Shown piece by piece: positions 8,655 to 23,600 of a stretch of 64,000 nt of DNA. The position numbers were made by a program, and so were the translations under genes. Positions within the stretch are counted from its first letter, which is position 1; every line of letters begins with the position of its first letter. The notes under the pieces were generated by a model, which saw only the letters and a program-made list of their open reading frames with translations, did no database searches and was not told where the DNA came from. Origin of the DNA: G965195345 sp965277625 (GTDB lineage: Bacteria > Pseudomonadota > Gammaproteobacteria > CAKMZV01); contig OZ255827.1 in NCBI GenBank assembly GCA_965277625.1, positions 1,178,001 through 1,242,000 of the forward strand, in the 5' to 3' direction.

Positions 8655-11600
8655 ATGCATAGAATATTCATAAAGTATAAAATCCAAGCCTCAGCTGTTT
8701 TATTTATGCAGAGGGCTATAAATAATCTAATATTGCTTGTTTTTTCTAGAAAATTCAATGCGATAGCCAAAAAATCAAGTCGGCGCACACTGAGCAAATT
8801 TGGTGTAACTTTAATGTTATCCGCCTTACTGTCTGCCTGTAGTGGTGGTGGCGGCGGTGGCGGTGGCAGCACCGGTGGCGGCGATGGCGGAGGGGCCACA
8901 CCAGCGCCAAATGTTGGCACGACGCCGACCATTTCAATTTCGAATAATCAATTAAGATTTGTAGAAGACTTTGCAACGGCAAGATCGATTGCCACAGTAA
9001 CCAATGCGACCGAAATAACAGTCAGCCAATCCAGAACAGGGGTGGTTAGTGTATCCACATCCAGTAGCAGTGTTTCTGTTTCAAGCCTAGCCAATGCCAA
9101 CGGCCAAACAACATTAACCATTCAGGTTAGTAATGGCACACTCAGTGATTCAACAGAAGTGTCCGTGACGGTAACAGCTGTGAATGATCCCCCAACTTTA
9201 ACCGTTTCAACGACCGCTGTAACGCTCTTAGAAAACTTTGCAACGTCCTTTCCAATTACAGTAACGGGCCAAGATGTTGATGGTGACTCACTGACAATCA
9301 ATGCAACGGTTTCCTCGACTGACGTTGTTAGTGTTGGCGTCTCATCAAATGTGGTTAACCTATCGAGTATACTTAACGCCAATGGACGAACCACCTTAAC
9401 CATTTCAGTCAATGATGGCAACCTCAGTGCGACTGCTGAAGTGATTGTGACAATATCATCACGCAATAACACGCCAACCATTTCAATTTCGAACAATCAA
9501 TTGAGATTTGTTGAGGACTTTGCAACGGCAAGATCGATTGCCACAGTAACCAATGCGACTGAAATAACAGTCAGCCAATCCAGAACAGGGGTTGTCAGTG
9601 TATCCACATCTCGTAGCAGTGTTTCTGTTTCCAGCATAGCCAATGCCAATGGACAAACAACCTTAACCATTCAGATCAGTAATGGCACGCTCAGTGATTC
9701 AACAGAAGTGTCCGTGACGGTAACAGCTGTTAATGACACCCCAACTTTAACCGTTTCAACGACCGCTGTAACGCTCTTAGAAAACTTTGCAACGTCCTTT
9801 CCAATTACAGTAACGGGCCAAGATGTTGATGGTGACTCACTGACAATCAATGCAACGGTTTCCTCGACTGACGTTGTTAGTGTTGGAGTCTCGTCAAATG
9901 TGGTTAACCTATCGAGCATACTTAACGCCACTGGTCGAGCCACCTTAACCATAACGGTCAATGATAGCAACCTTAGTGCGACTGCTGAAGTGATTGTGAC
10001 AGTATCATCGATCAATAACACGCCAACCATCAGTGTATCTACAGACGCTTTGACGCTTACTGAGGATTTTGCAACGATTGTTCCAATCACCGTTACAAGT
10101 GCCGATTTAGATGGTGATGCTTTGGTTTTGAGTATTACTCAATCGACGACAGGGGTCGTTACGGCAGTGGCCGCAACAAATGTGATTAACGTATCGAGCA
10201 TACTTAACGGCAATGGGCGAACCACCTTAACCATTACCGTCAATGATGGCACTGTTGATGCTTCCACCAAAGTCGTGGTCACAGTAACACCTGTCAATGA
10301 CACGCCAACATTGAGTGTTTCAACGACCAGCATTTCAACCTTTGGTGGGTTTTCGCCTATTACCATAAACACAACAGCGAATGATGTTGATCAAGGTATT
10401 TTAACTTTTGTTGTAGAAGAATCTGTCACTGGGATAGTCAGAGTCAGTACAACAGCCAATGCCATTATCTTGAATGCAATTTCTAACATTTCAGGTCAAA
10501 CCACCTTAACGGTTCGTACAACAGATCGTTCTGGATTGTCAGCCATACAAATCATTGCTGTCAATGTGATGATTAGACCCAGTGTCATACCTGTATTGAC
10601 GGTTTCCACCGATTTCATCAGTGTGCAAGAAGATTTTAGAACACCGTTGGTTTTCAGAATCACGGCCACAGATGCTGACAACGATACCATAACGCTTTCA
10701 GTCAGTCAGTCATTAAGCCTTGTTAACGCTGCAGTGTCAACTTTAACCAACGGTATGAGTACTATTACATTAACGGCACTGGCCAATCTTAATGGCACAT
10801 CGACATTGACCGTTCGAGCGACAGATGCGGGTGGGCAATCTACTGTTTCAGAAGTCGTGCTTGCTGTATTGAGTGTCAATGACCCGCCTATGCTAACACT
10901 TACGACCGCCACCTTAACCTTAGCAGAGGATTTTAATGGCACATCCACCTTGGCCACAGCCAGTGATGCGGACAACAACACACTGACAATTAGTGTGATT
11001 GAATCGAGCGCTGGGGTGGTTAATGTCGCAACTTCAGTCACAGGTGTTTCTATATCAAGCATCCTCAATGCCAATGGACGCACCACCTTAACCATGACGG
11101 TCAATGATGGCACGGTTGATACCACTGCCCAAGTGGTGGTCTCTGTGACAGCGATCAATGACCCACCAGTTTTAAGCATTCCAACGGCTATTTTGACCGA
11201 ATCAGAGGATTTTTCTGGTTTTAGCACGGTTGCGACAGCCATGGATGTTGATGGCGACGCTCTGACTTTTACTGTGACTGAATCTACCACAGGGGTCATC
11301 ACGGTCACGACCCCAGTCTCAGGTGTTAATGTATCCAGCATCCTCAATGTCCATGGTCAAACCACTTTGACCATTGGTGTTAATGATGGTGCAGACACAG
11401 TTTCAACTCAAGTGGTGGTCATCGTAACACCGGTCAATGACCCGCCCACCATCAGCGTCTCAACGACGGCATTGTCACTTGCTGAGGATTTTTCAACGAT
11501 CGTTCCAATCAATGTAACAAGCGGCGATGTGGATGGTAATTCATTAACTTTAACCGTGACTGAATCCACACCAGGCGTCGTCACTGCAACAACCTCAAGC

Positions 11601-14600
11601 CTTGGCGTCAATTTGGCCCGCATAAGCAATGCCAATGGTCGCACCATTTTAACGATTACGGTCAATGACGGCACAGTCGATGCTTCAACCGAAGTGGTGG
11701 TCACAATAACACCCGTCAATGACACACCAACTTTGAGCGTTTCAACCAACAGCATTGTAACCATAGGGGGCTTTTCGCCCATAACGATAAATACCACAGC
11801 GAATGATGCCGATGAGGGCGTTTTATCTTTTGCTGTGATCGATTCCAATCCAGGCGTGGTGAGAGTGACCACATTAACCAATGCCATCATCTTGAATGCC
11901 ATACCAGGTGGTTCTGGTCAAACGACTTTAACCGTCAGAACGGCTGATCGTTCGGGCACAACGATTACTCAGACCATTGCTATAACGGTTAACATTACAA
12001 TCAGTCGCGCACCAGAGCTGACAGTTTCTACCGACGCCATCACGCTACAAGAAGATTTTAGAGGGCAGGTGGTTATCAGAACCACTGCCACAGATGCTGA
12101 CGGTGATACCATAACGCTCTCTGTGAGTCCATCGATGCCACTGGTAAATGCTGTGTTATCAACACTATCTAACAGCCTAAGCACCATCACCTTAACTTCA
12201 ATTGCTCATCTTAATGGCACGGCAACCTTGACCGTACTTGCGTCGGATTCTGGTGGGCAATCGACAGAGACGGAGATTGTGGTGGTGGTAACAGCGGTCA
12301 ATGACCCGCCAACACTCAACACAACACCGACATTGGTTGTGGCAGAGGATTTTATAAGCGCTCAATTAGTGGCCACAGGCAATGATGCGGATAGCGATGC
12401 TTTGACATTCAGTGTGATTGAATCGCGCACTGGTGTGGTTAATGTTTCAACGTCAGTCACAGGTGTTTCTATATCAAGCATCCTCAATGCCACTGGTCGC
12501 ACCACCTTAACCATTACCGCCAATGATGGCATCTTTGATACCACAGCCCAAGTGGTGATCACTGTGACAGCGGTCAATGACCCTTCAGTCTTAAGCATCC
12601 CAACGGCCATATTGACCGAATCAGAGGACTTTTCGGGTTTTAGCACGGTTGCGACAGCCATGGATGTTGATGGCGACGCTCTGACTTTTACTGTGACTGA
12701 ATCTACCACAGGGGTCATCACGGTCACGACCTCAGGCACAGGTGTTAATGTGTCCAGCATCCTCAATGCCAATGGTCAAACCACTTTGACCATTGGTGTT
12801 AATGATGGTGTTGTCACTGTTTCAACTCAAGTGGTGGTCATGGTAATACCGGTCAATGATCCGCCCACCATCAGCGTCTCAACGACGGCATTGTCACTTG
12901 CTGAGGATTTTTCAACGATCGTTCCAATCAATGTAACAAGCGGCGATGTGGATGGTAATTCATTAACTTTAACCGTGACTGAATCCACACCAGGCGTCGT
13001 CACTGCAACAACCTCAAGCCTTGGCGTCAATTTGGCCCGCATAAGCAATGCCAATGGTCGCACCATTTTAACGATTACGGTCAATGACGGCACAGTCGAT
13101 GCTTCAACCGAAGTGGTGGTCACAATAACACCCGTCAATGACACCCCAACTTTGAGCGTTTCAACCAACAGCATTACAACCATAGGGGGCTTTTCGCCCA
13201 TAACGATAAATACCACAGCGAATGATATCGATGAGGGTGTTTTATCTTTTGCCGTGATCGATTCCAATCCAGGTGTGGTGAGAGTGACCACATTAACCAA
13301 TGCCATCATTTTGAATGCCATACCGAATGGTTCTGGTCAAACGACTTTAACCGTCAGAACGGTGGATCGTTCGGGTTCAACGGTTACGCAGACAATTGCT
13401 GTCAATGTGACGATCACACCCAGTGTTGCCCCAGAGTTGATTGTTTCTACCGACACTATCACGCTACAAGAAGATTTTAGAGGGCAGGTGGTTATCAGAG
13501 CTACTGCCACAGATGCTGACGGTGATACCATAACGCTCTCTGTGAGTCCATCGATGCGACTGGTAAACGCTGTGCTATCAACACTATCTAACAGTCTAAG
13601 CAGCATCACCTTAACTTCAATTGCTCATCTCAATGGCACGGCAACCTTGACTGTACTTGCGTCGGATTCTGGTGGGCAATCGACAGAGACGGAGATTGTG
13701 GTCGTAGTAACAGCGGTCGATGACCCGCCAACACTCATCACAACACCGACATTGGTTGTGGCAGAGGATTTTATAAGCGCTCAATTAGTGGCCACAGGCA
13801 ATGATGCGGATAGCGATGCTTTGACATTCAGTGTGATTGAATCGCGCACTGGTGTGGTTAATGTTTCAACCTCAGTCACAGGTGTTTCTGTATCAAGCAT
13901 CCTCAATGCCACTGGTCGCACCACCTTAACCATAACCGTCAATGATGGCATCTTTGATACCACTGCCCAAGTGGTGATCACTGTGACAGCGGTCAATGAC
14001 CCACCAACCTTCATTATTTCAAATACGGCTTTAACCTTCATTGAAGATTTTGCAGTTGCGAGCACACTTGCGACCGCTATTGATGTGGACGGTGATGCAC
14101 TGATTTTTAGTGCAACTGAATCTGCCACAGGTGTGGTCACGGTCACGACCTCAGCCGCAGGGGTGTACGTATTGAGCATAAGGAATGCCACGGGTCAAAC
14201 CACCCTGAACATGACCGTCAGTGATGGCTTTCTCAGTGATTCAACCGCAGTCGCTGTAACTGTAACGCCCGTTAATGATACACCAACGTTCACCGTTTCA
14301 ACGGCCGCCATAACACTTATTGAGAATTTTTCATCCATCGTTCCAATCATCGTAACGACGAATGATATAGATGGGGACACATTGACCTTGACTGTCACTG
14401 AATCCACCACAGGGGTGGTAACAGTCACGACTTCCAGTGACGGTGTCCGTTTATCGAACATAGCTGATGCCAGTGGTCGTACGACTTTAACCATGACCGT
14501 TTCTGATGACTCAGCCAGCACCTCAACCGAAGTAGTGGTGACCGTGACTGCCGTCAATGACCCACCAGTCTTAAGCATCCCAACAGCTATTTTGACCGTA

Positions 14601-17600
14601 CCAGAGGACTTTTTTAGTTTCCACACGGTTGCAACAGCCATGGACATTGATGGCGATGCTCTAACTTTTACTGTGGTTGCATCAAACGATGGTGTGGTTA
14701 GCGTATTAACAACAGCTGCAGAGGTTCGTGTACTAAGCCTCCTCAATATCAATGGCCAAACCACCTTGAATATTAGTGTCAATGATGGTGCAAACACTGT
14801 TTCAACTCAAGTGATGGTGATCGTAACACCCGTCAATGACACGCCAACCTTAAGTGTTGTAGCACCTTCGATTACGCTAAACGAAGACTTTACCTCAATC
14901 GTTCCAATCAGAGTGACTTCAAACGATATTGATAATGATACATTAACTTTAACCGTGTCTGCGTCCACACCAGGCATAGTCACTGCGACGACCTCAAGCG
15001 TTGGGGTCAATTTAACCAGCATAAGCGATGCCAATGGACGCACCATTTTAACGATCACGGTCAATGACGGCACAGTTGATGCCTCAATTGAAGTAAACGT
15101 GACCGTGGTAGCGATTGAAGATACACCGACCTTAACGGTCTCAACCAACAACATCACAACTGTCGGGGGCTTTTCACCCATAACGATAAATACCACAGCG
15201 AATGATGCCGATGAGGGTGTTTTATCTTTCGCCGTGATCGATTCCAATCCAGGCGTGGTGAGAGTAACCACATTAACCAATGCCATCATTTTGAATGCCA
15301 TACCGAATGGTTCTGGTCAAACGATTTTAACCGTCAGAACGGCGGACCGTTCGGGCACAACAGTGACTCAAACTATTGCTATAACGGTTAACATTACAAT
15401 CAGTCGCGCACCAGAGTTGGCAGTTTCTACCGACGCCATCACGCTACAAGAAGATTTTACAGGACAGGTGGTTATCAGAACTACTGCCACAGATGCTGAC
15501 GGTGATTCTATAACGCTCTCTGTGAGTCCATCAATGCAACTGGTAAACGCTGTTTTATCAACACTTTCCAACAGCCTAAGCACCATCACCTTAACTTCAA
15601 TTGCGCATCTTAATGGCACGGCAACTTTGACCGTACTTGCGTCGGATTCTGGTGGGCAATCGACAGAGACGGAGATTGTGGTGGTGGTAACAGCGGTCAA
15701 TGACCCGCCAACACTCAACTCAACACCAACATTGGTTGTGGCAGAGGATTTTTTAAGCGCTCAATTAGTGGCCACGGGCAATGATGCGGATAGCGATGCT
15801 TTGACATTCAGTGTGATTGAATCGCGCACTGGGGTGGTTAATGTCTCAACCTCAGTCACAGGGGTTTCTGTATCAAGCACCCTTAATGCCACTGGTCGCA
15901 CCACCTTAACAATTACGGTCAATGATGGCACGGTTGATACCACAGCCCAAGTGGTGATCACTGTGACAGCGGTCAATGACCCGCCAACCATCATTATTTC
16001 AAACACGGCCTTAACCTTCATTGAAGATTTTGCATCTGCGAGCACACTTGCGACCGCTATTGATGTGGACGGTGATGCACTGATTTTTAGTGCAACTGAA
16101 TCTGCCACAGGTGTGGTCACGGTGACGACCTCAGCCACAGGGGTGTACGTATTGAGCATACGGAATGCCACGGGTCAAACCACCCTAAACATGACCGTCA
16201 GTGATGGCTTTCTCAGTGATTCAACCGCAGTCGCTGTAACTGTAACACCCGCCAATGACACACCAACCATAAGCGTCTCAACTGATTCTTTAACGGTTTT
16301 AGAGGATTTTCCAACGACCGTTTCAATCATCGTAACAGGGCGTGATATCGATGGCGACACCTTGATATTGACTGTGACTGAATCCACAACGGGCGTGGTT
16401 ACAGTCACGACTTCCAGTGGCAGTGTCCGTTTATCGAGCATAGCCAATGCCAGTGGGCGCATCACCTTAACCATGACCGTTTCTGATGACTCAGCCAGCA
16501 CCTCAACCGAAGTCGTCGTAAACGTAACAGCGGTCAATGACCCGCCAGTCTTAAGCATCCCAACGGCCATATTGACCGAATCAGAGGACTTTTCGGGTTT
16601 TAGCACGATTGCGACAGCCATGGATGTTGATGGCGACGCTCTGACTTTTACTGTGACTGAATCTACCTCAGGGCTCATCACGGTCACGACCTCAGGCACA
16701 GGTGTTAATGTGTCCAGCATCCTCAATGTCCATGGTCAAACCACTTTGACCATTGGTGTTAATGATGGTGTTGTCACTGTTTCAACTCAAGTGGTGGTCA
16801 TGGTAACACCGGTCAATGATCCACCCACCATCAGCGTCTCAACAACAGCATTATCACTTGCTGAGGATTTTTCAACGATCGTTCCAATCAATGTAACACG
16901 CGGCGATGTGGATGGTAATTCATTAACATTAACCGTGACTGAATCCACCCCAAGCGTCGTCACTGCAACAACCTCAAGCCTTGGCGTCAATTTGGCCCGC
17001 ATAAGCAATGCCAATGGTCGCACCATTTTAACGATTACGGTCAATGACGGCACAGTCGATGCTTCAACCGAAGTGGTGGTCACAATAACACCCGTCAATG
17101 ACACCCCAACTTTGAGCGTTTCAACCAACAGCATTACAACCATAGGGGGCTTTTCGCCCATAACGATAAATACCACAGCGAATGATATCGATGAGGGCCT
17201 TTTATCTTTTGCCGTGATCGATTCCAACCCAGGTGTGGTGAGAGTGACTACATTAACCAATGCCATCATTTTGAATGCCATACCGAATGGTTCTGGTCAA
17301 ACAACTTTAACCGTCAGAACGGCTGATCGTTCTGGCACAACGGTTACGCAGACAATTGCTGTTAATGTGACGATCACACCCAGTGTTGCCCCAGAGTTGA
17401 TTGTTTCCACCGACGCTATCACGCTACAAGAAGATTTTAGAGGGCAGGTGGTTATCAGAACCACTGCCACAGATGCTGACAACGATACCATAACGCTCTC
17501 TGTGAATCCATCGATGCAACTGATTGATGTTGTGCTATCAACACTGTCCAACGGCTTAAGCACCATCACCCTAACTTCAATTGCTCATCTCAATGGCACG

Positions 17601-20600
17601 GCAACCTTGACCGTACTTGCGTCGGATTCTGGTGGGCAATCGACAGAGACTGAGATTGTGGTCGTGGTAACAGCGGTCAATGACCCGCCAACACTCATGA
17701 CAACACCGACATTGGTTGTGGCAGAGGATTTTATAAGCGCTCAATTAGTGGCCACAGGCAATGATGCGGATAGCGATGCTTTGACATTCAGTGTGATTGA
17801 ATCGCGCACTGGTGTGGTTAATGTCTCAACGTCAGTCACAGGTGTTTCTGTATCAAGCATCCTCAATGCCACTGGTCGCACCACCTTAACCATAACCGTC
17901 AATGATGGCATCTTTGATACCACAGCCCAAGTGGTGATCTCTGTGACAGCGGTCAATGACACACCGACCATAACAATCCCAAGCGCTACATTAACTGTCA
18001 CTGAGGATTTTGCTACGACCATGACGATTGCCACAGCAGTTGATGTGGAAACTGCTTCACTGATATTTAGCGTCTTTGAAGCGGCGACCGGCGTGGTTTC
18101 TATTACAACCTCCGCCTCAAATGTGCAAGTATCGAGCATAGCCAATGCCAATGGGCAAACAACCCTAACCATTTCTGTCAGTGATGGGTCTAAGCGTTCG
18201 ACTGGGCAAGTGGTGGTTATAGTCACAGCTGACAATGACACACCAACACTAACAGTCCCAACTGGCCAATTAACGCTCATGGAGGATTTTGGTGGCTTCA
18301 TTACGATTGCCTCTGCGAATGATGTGGATGGCAATGCCTTGACAATCACCGTGATTGAGTCTAACACAGGGATTGTTACTGTCACAACTTCTGCTTCAGA
18401 TGTTCAAGTATCGAGGATTGCGAATGCGAATGGTCCGACCACCTTAACCATTACCGTTACTGATAACTTAGTCAGTGCCTCAACCGAAGTATTGGTGACC
18501 GTGACAGCGGTCAATGACACGCCAACACTCACAATCCCAACAGCCCAATTAATTCAACCAGAGGATTTTAGTGATTTTATTACGGTTGCCACAGCAACGG
18601 ATGTGGAAGGCAGCACCCTGACATTTAGCGTCATTGAAACGACGACTGGCGTGGTTTCTATTTCAACCTCCGCCTCAAATGTCCAAGTATCGAGCATTCG
18701 CAATGCCAATGGTCAAACGACCCTAACCATATCGGTCAATGACGGCTCTGTCACAGTATTATCTCAAGTGGTCGTCACAATAACCCAGCTCAATGACCCG
18801 CCATCATTAACAATTACAGACAATGCCTTGACACTATCAGAGGATTTTTCTATTGCTCAGACAATTGCGACAGCAACGGATGTGGACGGCGATACCCTGA
18901 CTTTTACCATTATTGAGTCACGCATCAATGTGGTCTCTGTGACAACTTCAGCCGCAAATGTTCAGATATCGAGCATTGCCCATGCGAATGGCCAAACACG
19001 CTTAACCATTTCGGTCAATGACGGCAATGACACTGTTTCAACTCAAGTGACTGTGACAGTACTCGCGGTCAATGACACACCAACTATTAGCGTCTCAACC
19101 GCTTCTTTAGTGCTCTCCGAGGATTTTGAATCGGCTGTTCCAATTGCAGTCATGCGTGACGATGTGGATGGAAACCCACTGACTTTAAGTGTCAGAGCTT
19201 CGAGCACTGGGGTGGTCAATGTCACAACTTCAGCTTCAGGACTCCTTGTGTCAAACATTGCTCATGCCAATGGACAAACAACCTTAACCGTGACCGTCAA
19301 TGATGGTATTTTAGATGCTTCAACTCGCGTGGTTGTAACCGTCTTAGCGGTCAATGACACACCAACCTTAAGCGTCTCTTCTAACAACATTTCAACATTG
19401 GGTGGTTTCTCACCCATTACGATTAATACCACTGCGAATGATATCGATGATGGCGTTTTATCTTTCGCCGTGATCGATGCCAACCCAGGCGTGGTGAAAG
19501 TGACCACCTCAGCAATGGCCATCGTCTTAAATGCCATTCCCAGTGCCTCAGGTCAAACCACTTTAACCGTCAGAGTGGTGGACAGCGCAGGTACGACGGT
19601 TACTCAGACCATTGCCATTAATGTGACTCTTAGACCCAGTGTACCACCAAAGTTAACGGTTTCAACCAATTCAATTGAAGTACAAGAAGATTTTAGAAAT
19701 CAAGTGGATTTTAGAGTAACGGCCACAGATGATGATAGTGATACCATAACAGTCACTGTGAGTCAATCTTTACGCTTAGTTAATACGGTCGTATCCAACC
19801 TAATAAACGACTTGAGCACCATCACCTTATCGGCGATTGCCAATCGCAATGGCACAACAACCTTGACTGTCTTAGCGACTGATTCAGGTGGTCAATCGAC
19901 TTTTACTGAGATCGTTGTTGCCATTACGGCCGTCAATGATACACCAACCTTAACCATTGCAACGGCCACCATAATCGTCGCAGAAGAATTTGAGAACACT
20001 CAGTCAGTTGCAACCGCCTCTGATATAGATGGTCAAACGCCGATTTTGAGCGTCATTGAATCCACAACTGGGCTCGTTACAGTGACAACATCGGCTTCAA
20101 GCGTCCAAATATCGAGCATCGCCAATGCCAATGGTCGTACGACCTTAACCATTACGGTCACCGATGGCGAACTCAGCACTTCAAACCAAGTTGTTGTAGA
20201 AGTGACCCCTGTCAATGATACGCCCACACTGAGTGTTTCGACCAATGTTATCAATTTAACTGAAGATTTTGCATCATCCGTTTTAATTGCCACAACGAGA
20301 AGCGATGTGGACGGTGACTCCTTAAACTTCATCATTGCTGAATCCAACCCAAATGTGGTCAGTGTGTTATCTTCAGCTGCGGGTGTCCGTATATCGAACA
20401 TAGCCAATGCTTTTGGTCAAACAACATTAACCCTCATTCTCGACGATGGCACGCTCAGCACCTCAGTCGTTGTTGCAATTACAGTGGCAGCCATCAATGA
20501 CCCGCCATCCTTAAGTGTTACGACCACCGCATTGACGCTTAATGAAGATTTTTCAACAATCATTCCCATTCCAGTAATAATAAGTGATGTAGATGGCAAT

Positions 20601-23600
20601 ACCCTAACTTTAAGCGTGATTGAATCCACAACAGGCTTGGTCAATGTGACAACCTCAGCTGCAGGCGTCCAATTATCCAGCTTACTCAATGCCCATGGTC
20701 AAACCACCCTAACCATTAACGTCAGTGATGGTCTGCTCAATGATTCAACCCAAGTGGTCGTGACCGTCAATCCTATCAATGATCCGCCAACTTTAAGTGT
20801 CACTGTGATTGGCTTGTTGCTTGATGAGGATTTTGCAACAACCGCTACAATTGGCGTCATAACAGATGATGTGGAAGGCGACACCCTCACTTTAAGCGTG
20901 ATCGAATCCACCACAGGGCTCATCAGTGTCACAACATCCGCTTCAGGTGTCAGTGTTTCCAGCTTACTCAATGCCCATGGTCAAACCACCTTAACCATTA
21001 TGGTCAGTGATAATCAGCTCAATGCTTCAACTCAAGTGGTCGTGACCATCAATCCTATCAATGATCCGCCTGAGCTCATTATCCCAACGGTCAGTTTAAT
21101 TTTGGCTGAGGATTTTTCAAGTGCCACCACGGTTGCGACTGCAATTGATTTGGATGGCGATGGCTTGACTTTTGCCGTGACTGAATCCATCACCGGGGTC
21201 GTCAGTGTGACAACTTCAGCGGCGGGCGTTCGTGTGTCTAATATAACCCATGCCAATGGGCGGACAACCTTAACCATAACGGTCACTGATGATAACCTGA
21301 TCGACTCAACCCAGGTGATGGTGACAGTCAATGCCATCAACGATCCACCTGAATTTATTGTTCCGACAACCAATTTGGTTTTAGTCGAGGATTTTTCTGT
21401 TGCCAGCACGATTGCCACTGTCATTGATATTGATGACACGACATTGACTCTCAATGTGACTGAATCCAATACAGGGGTAGTCACTGTCACAACCTCTGCC
21501 ACAGGCGTCCGCATAAGCAGCTTAGCCAATGTGAGTGGAATCACAACGCTCACTATGACAGTCAGTGATAATTTCGTCAGTGTGACGACTCAAGTCGTTG
21601 TAACAATTACAGAGATTGATGACCCGCCAATTTTTACAATTGCAGCTGCGCCTTTCACTGTAAACGAGGATTTTTCAGATACGACAACGGTTGTCACAGC
21701 AGTTGATGTGGAAGGGAATACACTGACAATGAGCGTGACAGAGGCCTCGACTGGATTGATCACTGTCACAACCTCAGTTTCAAGTGTCCGAATATCGAGC
21801 ATACTCAATGCCAATGGCCAGACGACTTTAACTATTAGCGCCAATGATGGCAATAGCAGCGCCTCAACCCAAGTGGTTGTGATCGTGCGTCCGGTCAATG
21901 ATACACCAACCATAACCGTCTCTACCACAAACTTGACCTTGACCGAAGATTTTGCAACCACCGTTTCTATTACAGTAGCTGGAATAGATATTGACAATGA
22001 TTTATTAACCATTAGCGTCACCAATTCTTCCTCGGGGGTCGTCATTGCAACACCTTCAACTTCAAGCGTTTCCCTAAGGGGCGTTGCTGATGCCAGTGGT
22101 CAAACCACCTTAACCATTAGTGTCAACGACGCCACGCTTAATGCCTCAACTCAAGTAGTGGTTCAGGTTATAGCCGTTGAAGACAGACCGACGATTACTT
22201 TAGCGACGAATTCTGTTACAGCCAATTATGGATTTTCAACGATCTCAATTGGCGTAACCGTACAAGATGCTGAAGATGGTGCATTATCCTTTGTGGTGGA
22301 AGAGTCCAACCTGGGTGTGGTAAGAGTGAGTACATCGGCGAATGCCATTGTGTTAGATTCCATATTTGGTGCTTCTGGTCAAACCACCTTAACTGTACGT
22401 ACGACCGACAGTGCTGGATTAACAGCCATGCAAACAATTGCAGTGAATGTCGCCATTTTAGTCAGCGCGACACCTGTGCTAACGGTTTCCACCAATCTAA
22501 TCCAAGTGATAGAGGATTTTACCGCGGCTGTGTTCATTCAAACAACCGCCTTGGATCCCGCTGGTGATGCAGTAGTGATATTAGTGAATGCTTCCACCAA
22601 CATTGTTAATGTGGCCTTATCACCTCAAGTTAGAAATAGTGTTTCGATTAGCCTAACATCTATTGCAAATCTCAGTGGTAGGACAACGCTAACCGTCACA
22701 GCAGTCGATCCAGGTGGTGTTTCTGCTTCTACGGAGATTGTCGTCGTGGTCATTCCGATTAAGAATGACCCACTATCGTTCACCGTATCGACTTCTGTTG
22801 TTCGGTTGAATGCCCAGGGTAATCAACTCAGCCGCATCGTGCATAACATAAATATCAACAATCCTGATGAACTCGAATTGAGCGCTCAATGGCAGATTGT
22901 CCAGAGTGGAGACCCCATTTTCTCAACCAACCCAGCCCCAATGGTGAGCTTTACCACCAATACTTTAACCACAGTTACCACATTGACATCAATCGCATAT
23001 ACCGCGCAATTGTATTTTTCAATCGCACCTAATCAAACAGGCACGTCCACCTTAACCCTACGACTCAACGATTTGACTCGGTCGGCAGTCACAGAGCAAA
23101 CGCTGGTGGTTTACGTAAATGCTGTGGATTTACCATTGGGTATTACCTCAAATGCGCGTGTGCGAAATCATGTCGTTCATGATGGACGTCTTTATGTCAA
23201 TTCAGTCAATACGACTCTAGCGGTCAATGCATTTTTGACGGAAGCAAGGGCTTTGGGTGGTCACTTGATTAACATTAACACCATTGAAGAATTCAATTTT
23301 ATGCGTTCAACAGCGAGTGGTTTAGTGTCAAATCAGGCTTGGTTAGGCATGGTTCTGCCACAACAAACCTTTCCTGGCGCCTTATCTTGGATAACCAATA
23401 ATAGCACCACTGTCTATGGCTATGCCAGTGCCAATGGCGTCAACAACCTCTCAGTCTATCCTGGCCACTTTAACTTGAATTGGCACTCCGGCAGTGGGTT
23501 GAATGCTCATAGATCAGGGCGTGCTTCCACTGTATTCAATTGGGCAACTTATAGCAAAACCGAAGATAGATTTTTCTTAATAGACGATGGCGGGAATAGC

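Larger units (their letters stand above)
8932..22770 (+). repeat. Array of 49 cadherin-like repeats, N-terminal stalk of the 12,228-aa protein
   Basis: I counted 49 successive repeats averaging ~94 aa (282 bp), each ending in a VNDPP-type linker. Most are EDF type with a DxDGD loop. A regular minority are a GGF subtype (GGFSPITINTT, loop D-x-DEG) followed by a QEDF subtype. DxDGD loops and VND linkers suggest Ca2+-stiffened rods as in cadherins, but Ca2+ binding is inferred. Confidence 0.8.

Noticed and set aside
8932..22770. CRISPR-like or non-coding satellite array
   Set aside because: The repeats are long, in frame, translate to regular beta-sandwich domains and have no spacer structure.
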